A stretch of 35,628 nt of DNA from an uncultured Legionella sp. (GTDB lineage: Bacteria > Pseudomonadota > Gammaproteobacteria > Legionellales > Legionellaceae): assembly GCA_903877115.1 (NCBI GenBank), contig CAIRCS010000207.1:1-35628 (forward strand), read 5' to 3'. This document shows positions 23,359 through 33,820 of this stretch, piece by piece. The notes beneath the pieces are model-generated. The model had not been told where the DNA came from. It searched no databases and worked only from the letters and a program-made list of their open reading frames with translations. Positions within the stretch are counted from its first letter, which is position 1. Every line of letters begins with the position of its first letter. The position numbers and the translations under genes are program-made.

Positions 23359-24215
23359 GATTCACCTTCCTGTATAGCGCTAAGTAACGCTCGATATGTT
23401 TGTGGTTGACGTTGTTGAGCAAATGGGAATAATCTGCCCCACAACGCACGTTGTTCAAGCTCTATTGTGGTTACTAAAACGGCAGGCTCATGCCGCGGCG
23501 CTTGTACTAAGACTTGACCTAAAGGTGAGGAAATAAAACTACTTCCATAGAATTGTAGACCATCTTCCTTTCCTACGCGATTGACCGCGACTATAAAACA
23601 ATTGGCCATAATACCCTGAGCAATCATGACGGTTTGCCACATCGGCTGAGTATCCAAATCCGGAGCAGTGGGCTCATCCCCAATGGCGGTGGGGTAGATC
23701 AAAATATCTGCATTTTTTAACCCATAAATGCGGGATAGCTCTGGAAACCATTGATCATAACAGGTAGGCAGCCCCACGCGACACCCCACAAGATTGTGAA
23801 TAGGGTAATCAGAATCTCCCACCTTGAAATAGTGATCTTCGTGATATTTTGCGCCACGTGGGATATGTTGTTTGCGAGTAGCTGCGACTAGCTGACCTTG
23901 TGGATCAAATGCTACCGCGGTGTTATATCCAGCATTATCATATAATGAAGCGGTGATAGTCGTTTGAGTGCTTTTTGCCATATGACCAACGAATTTTGCA
24001 GTGGGCCCATGCTCCAGATCTTCCATATAAGGTTTCGGATCGGCATCGGGTTGCGTGCAAAAATAAGGGGACAAGGTCAATTCTTGCAAACAAATTAAGC
24101 TGGCACCTTGTTGTGCAGCGGAGCTAATACCTCTAGCAAGATTATCTTGATGGATCATTGGATTGTCCACCCACCGTTCTTGTACCAAGCCAATAGTTAA
24201 ATTTTTCTTAACCAC
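23355..24215 (-). CDS. aguB: N-carbamoylputrescine amidase (nitrilase superfamily)
   Basis: LICLQELTLSPYFCTQ (Glu), RKQHIPRG (Lys), GLPTCYDQWFPE (Cys). GTG start with AGGAG RBS; ATGA overlap with speA. Confidence 0.93.
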   Translation of the reverse strand: MVKKNLTIGLVQERWVDNPMIHQDNLARGISSAAQQGASLICLQELTLSPYFCTQPDADPKPYMEDLEHGPTAKFVGHMAKSTQTTITASLYDNAGYNTAVAFDPQGQLVAATRKQHIPRGAKYHEDHYFKVGDSDYPIHNLVGCRVGLPTCYDQWFPELSRIYGLKNADILIYPTAIGDEPTAPDLDTQPMWQTVMIAQGIMANCFIVAVNRVGKEDGLQFYGSSFISSPLGQVLVQAPRHEPAVLVTTIELEQRALWGRLFPFAQQRQPQTYRALLSAIQEGES

Positions 24216-24422
24216 TTTATGCTCCTAATTGTCGGTAAAAATATAAAATGAATCTTAATTGTTTATAACCAATCTAATACGGTTATCCGCGTCGTCGTGA
24301 TGAAGAAGCGGCTCGGTTGCGTAAACAGAGTGTAAAAGAGGTGCGGGCTTAGAGTAAAATCGTTACCAGCACCATCGAATTAAAAGGCAGATAAAAAATA
24401 AAAAAGGGCTGGTGTTTGATCC

Positions 24423-25613
24423 TTAAACACAAAGCGCGGCTTTGCCCCTTTCTTCTAAAATTGCGACGGCAGGTAATGGTTTGCCTTCCAAATATTGTAA
24501 AAATGCGCCGCCGCCAGTGGAAATGTAGTCCATTTGGTCGGTCAAATCGTATTTATCAATGGCTGCTAACGTGTCGCCACCGCCGGTTATACTGAAAGCA
24601 TCAGAGTTTGCAATAGCAATCGCTACTGCGCGTGTCCCATATCCAAATTGGGGGAATTCGAATACGCCTAATGGACCGTTCCAAATGATGGTTTTACCTG
24701 TCTCAATGAGCGCAATGTAACGGGCAACCGTTTCTGGGCCAATATCCATAATCATGTCGTCTGCTGCGACATGAGAGAGTGTTTTGTTATAAGCTGGGCA
24801 AGTATCTTGAAAATGTTTACCTACGACTACGTCCGTTGGCAGAACGATTTCGCACCCTGTCTTTTTAGCCAATTGTAAAATGGCTTGCGATTCTTCTATT
24901 AAATTTGGTTCATACAGAGAAATGCCGATTTCTTTGCCGCTGGCTTTCAAAAAAGTATTAGCTATGCCACCGCCAGGGATCAACACATCAACACGAGAGG
25001 TCATTTGTTTTAACAAAGACAACTTTGAAGAAACTTTGGCGCCGCCAACAATCGCAATAATCGGCTTTTCTGGTGCACGTAATACGCGCTCCAAGGTCTC
25101 TAGTTCTCTGAGTAACAAAGGTCCGGCAACCGCGATGGGCGCATATTGCGCCAAGCCATAAGTAGAGGCATGGCAACGATGCGCTGTGCCAAATGCATCC
25201 ATAATGAATACGTCGCATAAACTCGCCAACTGACGGGCTAAAGCAGGGTCATTACTTTTTTCGCCGATATTAAAGCGCACGTTTTCACATAAAACAAGTT
25301 CACCTGGTTTGACTTTGACACCTTGTAAATAATCGGTCGAAAATCTGACAGGATAATTTAATTGAGCAGCCAAATAATTGGCCACCGGTTGGAGTGATAA
25401 TTTGGGATCATATTTGCCTTCAGTCGGGCGTCCTAAATGAGATAGAACAATGACCCCTGCACCTGCATCGAGTACTTTTTGCAAAGTGGGTAGTACAGCG
25501 CGCAAGCGTTGATCACTGGTAATAATGCCATCTTTAATAGGGACATTCAGATCTTCCCGAATAAGAACGCATTTGGATTTGAGGTCGACATCTTTTATGC
25601 TGATGAGACTCAT
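24423..25613 (-). CDS. pgk: Phosphoglycerate kinase
   Basis: [55 protein letters not shown]. Confidence 0.97.
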   Translation of the reverse strand: MSLISIKDVDLKSKCVLIREDLNVPIKDGIITSDQRLRAVLPTLQKVLDAGAGVIVLSHLGRPTEGKYDPKLSLQPVANYLAAQLNYPVRFSTDYLQGVKVKPGELVLCENVRFNIGEKSNDPALARQLASLCDVFIMDAFGTAHRCHASTYGLAQYAPIAVAGPLLLRELETLERVLRAPEKPIIAIVGGAKVSSKLSLLKQMTSRVDVLIPGGGIANTFLKASGKEIGISLYEPNLIEESQAILQLAKKTGCEIVLPTDVVVGKHFQDTCPAYNKTLSHVAADDMIMDIGPETVARYIALIETGKTIIWNGPLGVFEFPQFGYGTRAVAIAIANSDAFSITGGGDTLAAIDKYDLTDQMDYISTGGGAFLQYLEGKPLPAVAILEERGKAALCV

Positions 25614-25622
25614 AATTACTCC

Positions 25623-26615
25623 TTAAATACTCATCATATGATGAGCGGTATCTAACATTCGATTAGAAAATCCCCATTCATTATCATACCATGCAATGAT
25701 TTTTACCATATTGCCCAATACTCTGGTTTGTGTGGTATCAAACACAGCCGAAGCAGGATAATGATTAAAATCACATGATACTAGGGGTTCATCATTAACA
25801 TGTAACACATTATTTTTAGCATTAGACATGATCTGATTGACTTCTGCAACGGTAGTGGGACGTTTCGGTGTAAAAGTTAAATCAATGACAGAAACATTTA
25901 AAGTAGGAACGCGCATAGCAAACCCATCTAAACGTCCTTTTAGCTCAGGTAGCACTATATCGACAGCAGCAGCTGCGCCCGTTTTAGTTGGAATGATAGA
26001 GTGCGCTGCCGCGCGTGCGCGATGTAAATCCACATGATGTCCGTCTAAGAGCAATTGATCCTTGGTATAGGCATGGATGGTATTTAATAACCCATACTCA
26101 ATACCAATCGCATCGTTCAGTGGTTTTACGACGGGCGCTAAGCAATTGGTCGTACAAGAAGCATTAGATACGACACAATCTGTGGGACGCAGAATGTGAT
26201 GATTGACGCCGTAAACGATGGTTGCATCGGCGTCATTGCTGGGTGCAGAAATCAGCACTTTTTTGGCGCCAGCCTCTATGTGTTGCAGGGCGTCTTGACG
26301 TTTTGTAAACTTGCCTGTGCATTCAAAAACCAAGTCAACCCCCAAGTCTTTCCAGGGTAATTTCGTTGGATTGCGTTCGGAAGTGATGGTGATAGGATGG
26401 TCATCTACTATTAGATTTTGACCATCAATGGTTACGGTACTAGCAAATCTCCCATGCGTACTATCATAGCGAGTTAGATGTGCTGTACTGCGAATCCCGG
26501 ATGTGTCATTGATGGCGACTACATTGAACTCAGATAAGCGCTTGGTTTCAAAAATAGCGCGTAATATACAACGTCCAATACGTCCATAACCATTAATTGC
26601 AACACGAATACTCAT
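25623..26615 (-). CDS. gap: Type I glyceraldehyde-3-phosphate dehydrogenase
   Basis: MSIRVAINGYGRIGR Rossmann start at ATG 26615 (the tracked 26669 start would overlap tkt); SNASCTTNCLAP active site; WYDNEWGFSNRMLD. Confidence 0.94.
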   Translation of the reverse strand: MSIRVAINGYGRIGRCILRAIFETKRLSEFNVVAINDTSGIRSTAHLTRYDSTHGRFASTVTIDGQNLIVDDHPITITSERNPTKLPWKDLGVDLVFECTGKFTKRQDALQHIEAGAKKVLISAPSNDADATIVYGVNHHILRPTDCVVSNASCTTNCLAPVVKPLNDAIGIEYGLLNTIHAYTKDQLLLDGHHVDLHRARAAAHSIIPTKTGAAAAVDIVLPELKGRLDGFAMRVPTLNVSVIDLTFTPKRPTTVAEVNQIMSNAKNNVLHVNDEPLVSCDFNHYPASAVFDTTQTRVLGNMVKIIAWYDNEWGFSNRMLDTAHHMMSI

Positions 26616-26641
26616 ACTTTTCTTTTCTCCTAAATCATAAT

Positions 26642-28654
26642 TTATGCTGTCACTTTTTTGCTGTGGCACAAGCGCAAACCTTCTATTTTAACGCGTTCTG
26701 CGGTGATTTCCAAACTAGCAAATACAATTTGTCCTGGGCCACATTCACCAAAGCGATCTAGGCCAATCACTCGCCCATCTAATCCAACAAAGCGATACCA
26801 ATAAGCGGTGCTACCGGCTTCAATGGCAATACGTTTGCGCACATTTTTGGGTAATATTGCTTCTTGATAGGTGGCGTCTTGAGCCAAAAATAGTTCTGCG
26901 CAAGGCATAGAGACCACTCGGGTGGCGACGCCGGCTTCGCGCAGAAGTGTCGCGCCTGCCAGTGCAATATGCAATTCCGATCCGGTAGCTATTACAATCA
27001 GTTCTGGGCATTCTGGGCTGTCTGTAACGATATAAGCGCCGCGGTCAATATATGTTTTCTGTTCCGGAGCGCGTGCGATAGCCGGTAGCGTTTGACGGGA
27101 TAATAAAATACAACTAGGACCGGTATGATGTTCTAGCGCTTTTTCCCATGCTACTGCAGTTTCTAATAGATCAGCCGGGCGCCATATATGTAAATTAGGA
27201 ATCAAACGCAAGGACCCGGTTTGTTCGATGGGTTGATGCGTTGGACCATCCTCTCCTAATCCGATTGAATCATGGCTGAAAATAAAGACGATGCGTTGTT
27301 GCATCATAGCCGCCATGCGTAGCGCAGCGCGAGAGTAATCAGAAAATACTAAAAATGTGCCGCCATAAGGAATAAATCCCCCATGAAGTGCCATACCAGT
27401 CATGATGGCGGACATCCCAAATTCGCGTACACCATACTGTAAATAATTTCCTTGCCAATGATCGGCTGAAACAATGTGGGTGCCTGACCAATCGGTAGAA
27501 TTAGAGCCAGTCAGATCAGCTGACCCTCCAAACAGCTCAGGACAATGTGCCGCAAAATGCTCGATACACGCTTGGGATGCTTTGCGAGTGGCCATTGATT
27601 TGGTATTTGATTTACAATCTGTGATCCATTGTTGACTCAATGACTGCCAATCATCTGGTAAATCTCCATTAATTCTGCGCAGAAATTCATAGTAATCTTT
27701 GGGTCGTCGTGCTTTGTATTCTTGGCACTGCTCCAGCCATAATTGTTCAATTTCTTCACCTTGAGCGGTGTGATTCCATGCTGCGTAAATATCAGGTGGG
27801 ATATGAAATGGCGGGTGCGGCCATGCAAAATGTTCGCGTAATTGTGCGATGGCTGCTTGGCCCAATGGTGCTCCGTGAGTTGAGGCATCGCCCGCAGCGG
27901 GAGAACCGTATCCAATGATCGTTTTACAGATGATCAAACTTGGATGCGTGGTATTCTCTTTGGCTTGGCGGGCCGCTGCCGCAATAGCAGTTTGATCATG
28001 CCCATCAATCGGACCAATGACTTGCCAATGGTATCCTTCAAAACGTTTGCGTGTATCATCTTGAAACCAGGTTGTGACAGGGCCGTCAATTGAAATCCCA
28101 TTGTCGTCGTAGAAAACAATCAGTTTACCCAGGTTTAAGGTGCCAGCTAAAGAGCATACTTCATGAGAAATGCCCTCCATCAAACAGCCATCGCCTACAA
28201 AAGTATAAGTGTGATGATCGACCAAATCACTTAATTCATCATTAAATTGTGCAGCTAAGATTTTCTCTGCAATAGCCATGCCCACTGCGTTGGCCAAACC
28301 TTGTCCCAACGGCCCGGTAGTGGTTTCAACCCCGGGTGTATGGCTATACTCCGGGTGACCAGGTGTCTTGGAATGCAATTGCCGAAATTGTTTGAGTTCG
28401 GAGATGGGTAAAGCATAGCCACTTAGATGCAACAAAGCATATAACAACATGGAACCATGACCGTTGGATAAAACAAAGCGATCTCGATTGAACCAATAAG
28501 GATTTTTGGGATTGTGTTTTAAGAATTGTTGCCACAGTACAGTGGCAATGTCCGCCATACCCAGTGGCATCCCAGGATGACCCGATTGCGCTTGTTCAAC
28601 TGCATCGACACTTAAAAAGCGAATGGCGTTAGCCAGTAAACTGGATGTTTTCAT
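26642..28654 (-). CDS. tkt: Transketolase
   Basis: ANAIRFLSVDAVEQAQSGHPGMPLGMADIATVLW; GDGCLMEGISHEVCSLAG ThDP motif; SHDSIGLGEDGPTHQPIEQ. ATG 28654 preferred over the tracked 28762. Confidence 0.96.
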   Translation of the reverse strand: MKTSSLLANAIRFLSVDAVEQAQSGHPGMPLGMADIATVLWQQFLKHNPKNPYWFNRDRFVLSNGHGSMLLYALLHLSGYALPISELKQFRQLHSKTPGHPEYSHTPGVETTTGPLGQGLANAVGMAIAEKILAAQFNDELSDLVDHHTYTFVGDGCLMEGISHEVCSLAGTLNLGKLIVFYDDNGISIDGPVTTWFQDDTRKRFEGYHWQVIGPIDGHDQTAIAAAARQAKENTTHPSLIICKTIIGYGSPAAGDASTHGAPLGQAAIAQLREHFAWPHPPFHIPPDIYAAWNHTAQGEEIEQLWLEQCQEYKARRPKDYYEFLRRINGDLPDDWQSLSQQWITDCKSNTKSMATRKASQACIEHFAAHCPELFGGSADLTGSNSTDWSGTHIVSADHWQGNYLQYGVREFGMSAIMTGMALHGGFIPYGGTFLVFSDYSRAALRMAAMMQQRIVFIFSHDSIGLGEDGPTHQPIEQTGSLRLIPNLHIWRPADLLETAVAWEKALEHHTGPSCILLSRQTLPAIARAPEQKTYIDRGAYIVTDSPECPELIVIATGSELHIALAGATLLREAGVATRVVSMPCAELFLAQDATYQEAILPKNVRKRIAIEAGSTAYWYRFVGLDGRVIGLDRFGECGPGQIVFASLEITAERVKIEGLRLCHSKKVTA

Positions 28655-28813
28655 GCAATCGTCTATCCCGTTTGATAAAGGCGTTATTGTCGCGCAATTA
28701 CTGATTTTCGGCAAGTCGTAGCGTCTTAGCAAAGAATGAATTACAGAAACCTGTCTGCTCACAAAAAAAAATGTAAATAAAAAATATTTCCTTTTTGCCT
28801 ATTTTATGGCAGA

Positions 28814-30550
28814 ATGAGCAATATATTTGAATATATTGAATTAATTATGGCCAAAAATCCTGTTTTGAGATACTTGAATCTAGTTTGGAAAGATAGAAAG
28901 TCGACAGGCGTTTCTTTTTTTGAGCAAAATCAATCATTTGATTCTGGAGTGTCGGCATTAGTGCCAACTCAGCCGGCGCAGGCGTCTCCCCCTCGTATAG
29001 GCCTTTCGAGTGGTTCATCTAATGATTTTAGTATTTCGCCTATTCATTTCACAGACTCTCTGCCACAACAGTCCTATGCAAATTTGCCAATTCACACCAT
29101 ATTACTTGCGCTACAAGCAGCTGAAAATGGTGAAAATGCCGATTTTTTTGAGCCATTTGTTTTGCATTATTGGCAATTACAACGCTTATTGGATGTGATG
29201 CGCTGTAGCACCACGATTTTGGCTTTACCTGCTACTCAACGAGCTAATCTGGCTAAAATCGAAACGTTGGTTGGTGAAATTAAAGCAGAACAGTCTCCAG
29301 ACAAACGTCGCGCCATGGAAAGCCGCGTACGAGAGCTGGAACAAATTAATCGCACGCTCGATGACAAAGTCAAAGCAGAGCGGGCAGAGATGGTTCAAGG
29401 GCGGCGTCCAGAGGATCTAGAGAATGTGCAGGCTGTTTTGGTCTTATCTAGACTATTGAATATATGCTTCCGGAAGGGGATGTCAGTTGCGTTGTTAAGT
29501 GATCAATTGCGACTGGATGCGCAACAAATAGAATATCGAGAACTATTGAATGAGTGCGGCATCACTTTTGATGATAAAATATTTATAGGCACATTTATTC
29601 AACATGATTCGGTGCAAACTCAAGCGACTGTTTTAAGTCGTATTGGAACAGAGCTTCGTGGATATATAGCCTGGGCTTTTGGCGACTCTGATATTCCCGA
29701 TCCTGGAACTCCAGCGGGCGCATTGGCCATAGCTCGATACTATGTTTCGCTAGTCATGGGAACGCAAGAATTTCACACGTTTTATAATCATTTCCGCTTA
29801 GGGGGCACACGTTTTCGGCGTTTATTGGCATTTTTAGAACCCTATTTGCAGAATAAAACCTATAGTCATCTCTTCAAAGCAGCCGATCCTTATATGCGGG
29901 GTGTGCTGTCTTATGTGAATTGGCTGTTTTTTATTCCGAGATTGAGCTTGAATTTTTCTTTGCTGACTTATCATGGGCTGGGGCTTGGACAGTTAGAGCC
30001 TTTGGAACGTAATTTAGATTGGTCGGTACGTTTACAAGCGCATTGGAAGCGATGTTGGGTTGAAGTTATTCCTGATTTGTATTGGATTGCAGTTGGCCTC
30101 AAAGTTTGCTTTTGGTTGCCTGGGGGGGTATTAACACCGGTTGGGATTGCCTTGAGTTTAACGGTGCAGGCTTTGGACTTGTTGACGAGCATTCTCAGGG
30201 CGGGTATTGAATTACATCGGTTATATAAAATGGCGTATAATTTAGACCAATTAAATTGTCCTCGGAAAATCCAAGATGAGATGGAGAAGCGATTTTGGTT
30301 CGAAGCGTTTGCTTTGGGTTATATGGTGTTTCATTTCAGTATATTGATGATTAGCTTATGCCTAACGTTACCCAGTATGGCGGCCGTTAGTACAATGTGG
30401 CCAGTGATAGGCGGGTTTAATGCGACATTGATGACGGTGGTTACTTATCACATGCAAAATTATTTTAATCAAAGACGTCAAGCGGAGTTTGAGCCAAGGC
30501 CTAAACCTGGAGGTAATAATCTCCTTACGGCTAATTCTCGGATGTATTAA
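28814..30550 (+). CDS. Hypothetical multi-pass membrane protein with a central coiled-coil-like charged segment
   Basis: 578 aa; charged heptad-like stretch (KIETLVGEIKAEQSPDKRRAMESRVRELEQINRTLDDKVKAERAEM) and several hydrophobic helices in the C-terminal half. ATG 28847 is an alternative start. Confidence 0.7.
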   Translation: MSNIFEYIELIMAKNPVLRYLNLVWKDRKSTGVSFFEQNQSFDSGVSALVPTQPAQASPPRIGLSSGSSNDFSISPIHFTDSLPQQSYANLPIHTILLALQAAENGENADFFEPFVLHYWQLQRLLDVMRCSTTILALPATQRANLAKIETLVGEIKAEQSPDKRRAMESRVRELEQINRTLDDKVKAERAEMVQGRRPEDLENVQAVLVLSRLLNICFRKGMSVALLSDQLRLDAQQIEYRELLNECGITFDDKIFIGTFIQHDSVQTQATVLSRIGTELRGYIAWAFGDSDIPDPGTPAGALAIARYYVSLVMGTQEFHTFYNHFRLGGTRFRRLLAFLEPYLQNKTYSHLFKAADPYMRGVLSYVNWLFFIPRLSLNFSLLTYHGLGLGQLEPLERNLDWSVRLQAHWKRCWVEVIPDLYWIAVGLKVCFWLPGGVLTPVGIALSLTVQALDLLTSILRAGIELHRLYKMAYNLDQLNCPRKIQDEMEKRFWFEAFALGYMVFHFSILMISLCLTLPSMAAVSTMWPVIGGFNATLMTVVTYHMQNYFNQRRQAEFEPRPKPGGNNLLTANSRMY

Positions 30551-30597
30551 TCAGATAATTTTGTTATGCTCAGGATTCTTGACCAAGAGAGGATCTC

Positions 30598-32613
30598 ATG
30601 CTGTCGATTACTGCGCAACTACCTTTATTTCATTCGATCCAAATTGATGCATTTGTTTCAAATTTGGAATTGCTGTTAGCCAAACATCTGCTTCAAATTG
30701 AAAAGCTAAGTCAACAAGCAAAGCCGACTTGGGATAGTTTGATGCATCCTTTAGAAGTGATGCATGATGAGCTGGAACGTTTTTGGTCCCCTTTATCACA
30801 TTTGCATTCGGTTGCTGACTCACCAGCATTGCGGGCCTGTTATGAGGCTTGTTTACCGAAGTTATCGGCTTATGAGTCCGGTCTTGGACAGAATCAAGCT
30901 TTGTATGATGCTGTCAAACGGATTGATACAGTGTCTTTGACTGCGAGCCAACAGAAAATAATAAGTGATCGTTTGCGCGATTTTGGATTATCTGGTGTGG
31001 CATTATCTCCTGAAAATAAAGAACGTTTCACAGCGATCACAGCGCGTTTATCTCAATTGACAAATCAATTTGAAACCTATGTTTTGGATGCAGTCCAAGA
31101 TTATCGCTATCATGTGACAGATGAGTCGCGGTTAAAAGGATTGCCTGCGTATGCGTTGGCTAATGCGGCTGCTTTGGCCAAGGAGCATCATTTAAGTGGC
31201 TGGGTATTTGGCTTAGATGCGCCGAGTTATTTGGCCGTATTGACCTACTCGGAAGATCGTGCGTTACGGGAAACTATTTATATCGCGTATGTGACGCGGG
31301 CGTCTGATCAAGGCCCATCAGCTGGCAAATTTGACAATACACCTGTGATGCAAGAAATTTTGGCTTTGCGCTTTGAAATGGCCCGTTTATTGGGGTTTTC
31401 GCATTATTCGGCCTTGTCTTTAGCGACCAAAATGGCTGAGTCTCCGCAGCAAGTAACGACCTTCCTGCAGGATTTGGTAACCAGAACTCAGCAGCAAGCG
31501 CGAACTGAATTTGCGCAATTGTGTGACTGGGCAAAAGAGCATCTGAATCTGGAGACGTTAGCCCCTTGGGATGTGACGTATGCATCAGAGAAAAAGCAAG
31601 AAGCACAGTTTTCGATTTCACAAGAAGCGCTCCGAGCCTATTTTCCTTTGCCCAAAGTCATGGCTGGAATGTTCGCGATTATAGAGAAATTGTATGGTAT
31701 TCGCTTTGCGGAGACTGCCGAAATCGATCGTTGGCATCCAGATGTGACTTGTTATCATCTATTGGATGAAAAAGGGGCTATGCGTGGTTATATTTATATG
31801 GATTTGTTTGCCAGACCGCATAAACGCAGTGGCGCTTGGATGGACTCTTGTCAAAGTCGGTTTTTGCATGCAGATGGACAGGTACAATTGCCGATTGCAA
31901 CCCTGACTTGTAACTTTGCGAAATCGGGTGAGATTGCACGTTTATCGCATGATGAATTGCAAACGTTATTTCATGAAATGGGCCATTGCTTACAGCATGT
32001 GTTAACCAAAGTAGATTATATTAGTGCTTCCGGTATTCATGGTGTGGAATGGGACGCAGTGGAATTACCCAGTCAATTTTTTGAAAACTGGTGTTGGGAA
32101 GAAGCCCCTTTGCAAATGTTGACCGAACATGCTGAGACGAAAGGGCCCTTACCCCAAGCGGTATTTCAGCAATTAGTCGCCGCGAAAAACTTTCAATCAG
32201 CGATGATGGTGACTCGTCAATTAGAGTTTGCATTATTTGATTTTCGTTTACATGAAACGTTTAACGATCATTCGGATGCGAAAGTGATTTCTACAATATT
32301 AGATGACATTCGCAAGCAAATATCGGTTGTGCCGTGTATGCCGTATAATCGTTTTCAGCACGCTTTCACACATATTTTCGCCGGGGGATATGGCGCAGGT
32401 TATTATAGCTATATTTGGGCTGAAGTCTTGTCCAGTGATGCTTTCGGGCGTTTTGAAGAAGAGGGAATATTCAGCGCAAAAGCGGGACATGACTTTCTAC
32501 AGCAAATTCTGGAAGTGGGTGGGGCTAAAAAGGCTGCTGATGCCTATATCGCGTATCGGGGCAGAATGCCGACTACCGACGCATTGTTGCGTCAACGGGG
32601 TATTCTTAGTTAA
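30598..32613 (+). CDS. prlC: Oligopeptidase A (M3 family metallopeptidase)
   Basis: LFHEMGHCLQHVLTKVDYISASGIHGVEWDAVELPSQFFENW (HExxH and downstream Glu); FARPHKRSGAWMDSCQSR. Confidence 0.94.
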   Translation: MLSITAQLPLFHSIQIDAFVSNLELLLAKHLLQIEKLSQQAKPTWDSLMHPLEVMHDELERFWSPLSHLHSVADSPALRACYEACLPKLSAYESGLGQNQALYDAVKRIDTVSLTASQQKIISDRLRDFGLSGVALSPENKERFTAITARLSQLTNQFETYVLDAVQDYRYHVTDESRLKGLPAYALANAAALAKEHHLSGWVFGLDAPSYLAVLTYSEDRALRETIYIAYVTRASDQGPSAGKFDNTPVMQEILALRFEMARLLGFSHYSALSLATKMAESPQQVTTFLQDLVTRTQQQARTEFAQLCDWAKEHLNLETLAPWDVTYASEKKQEAQFSISQEALRAYFPLPKVMAGMFAIIEKLYGIRFAETAEIDRWHPDVTCYHLLDEKGAMRGYIYMDLFARPHKRSGAWMDSCQSRFLHADGQVQLPIATLTCNFAKSGEIARLSHDELQTLFHEMGHCLQHVLTKVDYISASGIHGVEWDAVELPSQFFENWCWEEAPLQMLTEHAETKGPLPQAVFQQLVAAKNFQSAMMVTRQLEFALFDFRLHETFNDHSDAKVISTILDDIRKQISVVPCMPYNRFQHAFTHIFAGGYGAGYYSYIWAEVLSSDAFGRFEEEGIFSAKAGHDFLQQILEVGGAKKAADAYIAYRGRMPTTDALLRQRGILS

Positions 32614-32635
32614 AGTCAATGAATGGAAAAAATTT

Positions 32636-32718
32636 GTCATTCCCGCGTAGGCGGGAATCCATTCTTAGATTGGCTCAGCTGTTTATCAGTGATGGATACC
32701 CGCCTGCGCGGGGATGAC
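32636..32718. repeat. 83-bp palindromic element (MITE/REP-like)
   Basis: 27-bp terminal inverted repeats: GTCATTCCCGCGTAGGCGGGAATCCAT versus reverse complement of the right arm GTCATCCCCGCGCAGGCGGGTATCCAT (24/27 identical); each arm is itself a CCCGC/GCGGG hairpin. Confidence 0.75.
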
Positions 32719-32756
32719 ACTGTTTGTTGGGCGCTTAAAGCGCAGCCATATAAAAA

Positions 32757-33179
32757 TTACGCCAAGTTTTGACAAGCCAAAAGATACGCCTGTTCATCTG
32801 GTAAGCGTTGATCACGTTGCGCATTCCAGAGACTGAGCGCCAATTGTTCGATACATAAATGTTCTACGTGATGAGCATCGCCATGACGTTCCAGTAAATT
32901 TTGGAAAACCGTTTTGATCCCCTGCGGGCGGTCCAATAAAATTTGGTCACGTAAGGCTAAATGTAAACCCATATGTAAAAATGGGTTACTCATACCTTGT
33001 TCGGGCTGATACTGATAGTCGATATCCTGTTGTTCTAAAGTAGCATGATACTCCGGATGTTGGAGAATCACTGCCAATAATTGAGATTCGAGCTGATCTA
33101 GCGGCTGCTTGGCTTGGTGTTTTGCCCACGTGGTAAAAAACCGGCTGCGTGTGTCTTGAACTTGTGTGTTGTAAAACAT
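32757..33179 (-). CDS. DUF1841 family protein
   Basis: 140 aa; NPFLHMGLHLALRDQILLDRPQGI...HVEHLCIEQLALSLWNAQRDQRLPDEQAYLLAC. Confidence 0.75.
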   Translation of the reverse strand: MFYNTQVQDTRSRFFTTWAKHQAKQPLDQLESQLLAVILQHPEYHATLEQQDIDYQYQPEQGMSNPFLHMGLHLALRDQILLDRPQGIKTVFQNLLERHGDAHHVEHLCIEQLALSLWNAQRDQRLPDEQAYLLACQNLA

Positions 33180-33281
33180 AGCTAAATAGGCGCTGTGGTT
33201 GAGGAAAGTGCCGTGATTTTAAAACAATTTGCGCATAACTACAAATATTGGGCTAAAAGCAGGGTCTTTTTTGGCAAAATA

Positions 33282-33290
33282 TGGTATAAT
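33282..33290 (+). promoter_or_regulatory. Extended -10 promoter of ssrA
   Basis: TGG-TATAAT ending 9 nt before the inferred tmRNA 5' end; no strong -35. Confidence 0.6.
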
Positions 33291-33298
33291 ACTGGTAT

Positions 33299-33713
33299 GG
33301 GGGCGACCTGGCTTCGACGTGGGTTGCAAAACCAAAGGTGCATGCCGAGATTGAGACTTCTCGTTAATCAGACTCAAATAAACACAAATGCAAACGATGA
33401 AATCTACGCTGAAGACGAAAGTGGTGCTATCGCTGCCTAATTGGACGATACCCGCTTCGTAAGAAGCAACGTGCGCTGCCAAAAAACCAGCGCCCCGCTT
33501 GACCGAGCTTGTCTATCGGTATCGAATCGGCGGTCATAAAAGATAGGCTAGTGGCTTGATTTGTCCTGGATTAAGCTGCGAAACTCAAGGACTTGCCAGA
33601 GAGAATCCTGCCCGTCGGAGGCTTGAAGGTGAAATTCAAAAGACACGGCTACGCATGTAGATCTAATGGCAGAGGGCTTGCGGACGCGGGTTCAATTCCC
33701 GCCGCCTCCACCA
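33299..33713 (+). ncRNA. ssrA: Transfer-messenger RNA (tmRNA)
   Basis: 5' GGGGGCGACCTGGCTTCGACG and 3' GGGTTCAATTCCCGCCGCCTCCACCA; 7-bp acceptor stem with a G3-U wobble; tag ORF GCA AAC GAT GAA ... GCT GCC TAA at 33390-33440. Confidence 0.96.
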
Positions 33714-33820
33714 ATATTTAAGACCAGAAAAGACCGCCAATGACTGATAAAAACCATTTAAAATCATTGGATTAGAATTTGAGTCGAGTTGTTTTTCATA
33801 GCCTTTCATTGGCCTCAGAA

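Noticed and set aside
33195-33440. 81-aa plus-strand ORF ending in NANDEIYAEDESGAIAA
   Set aside because: This is the tmRNA 5' region plus tag reading frame, not an independent protein.
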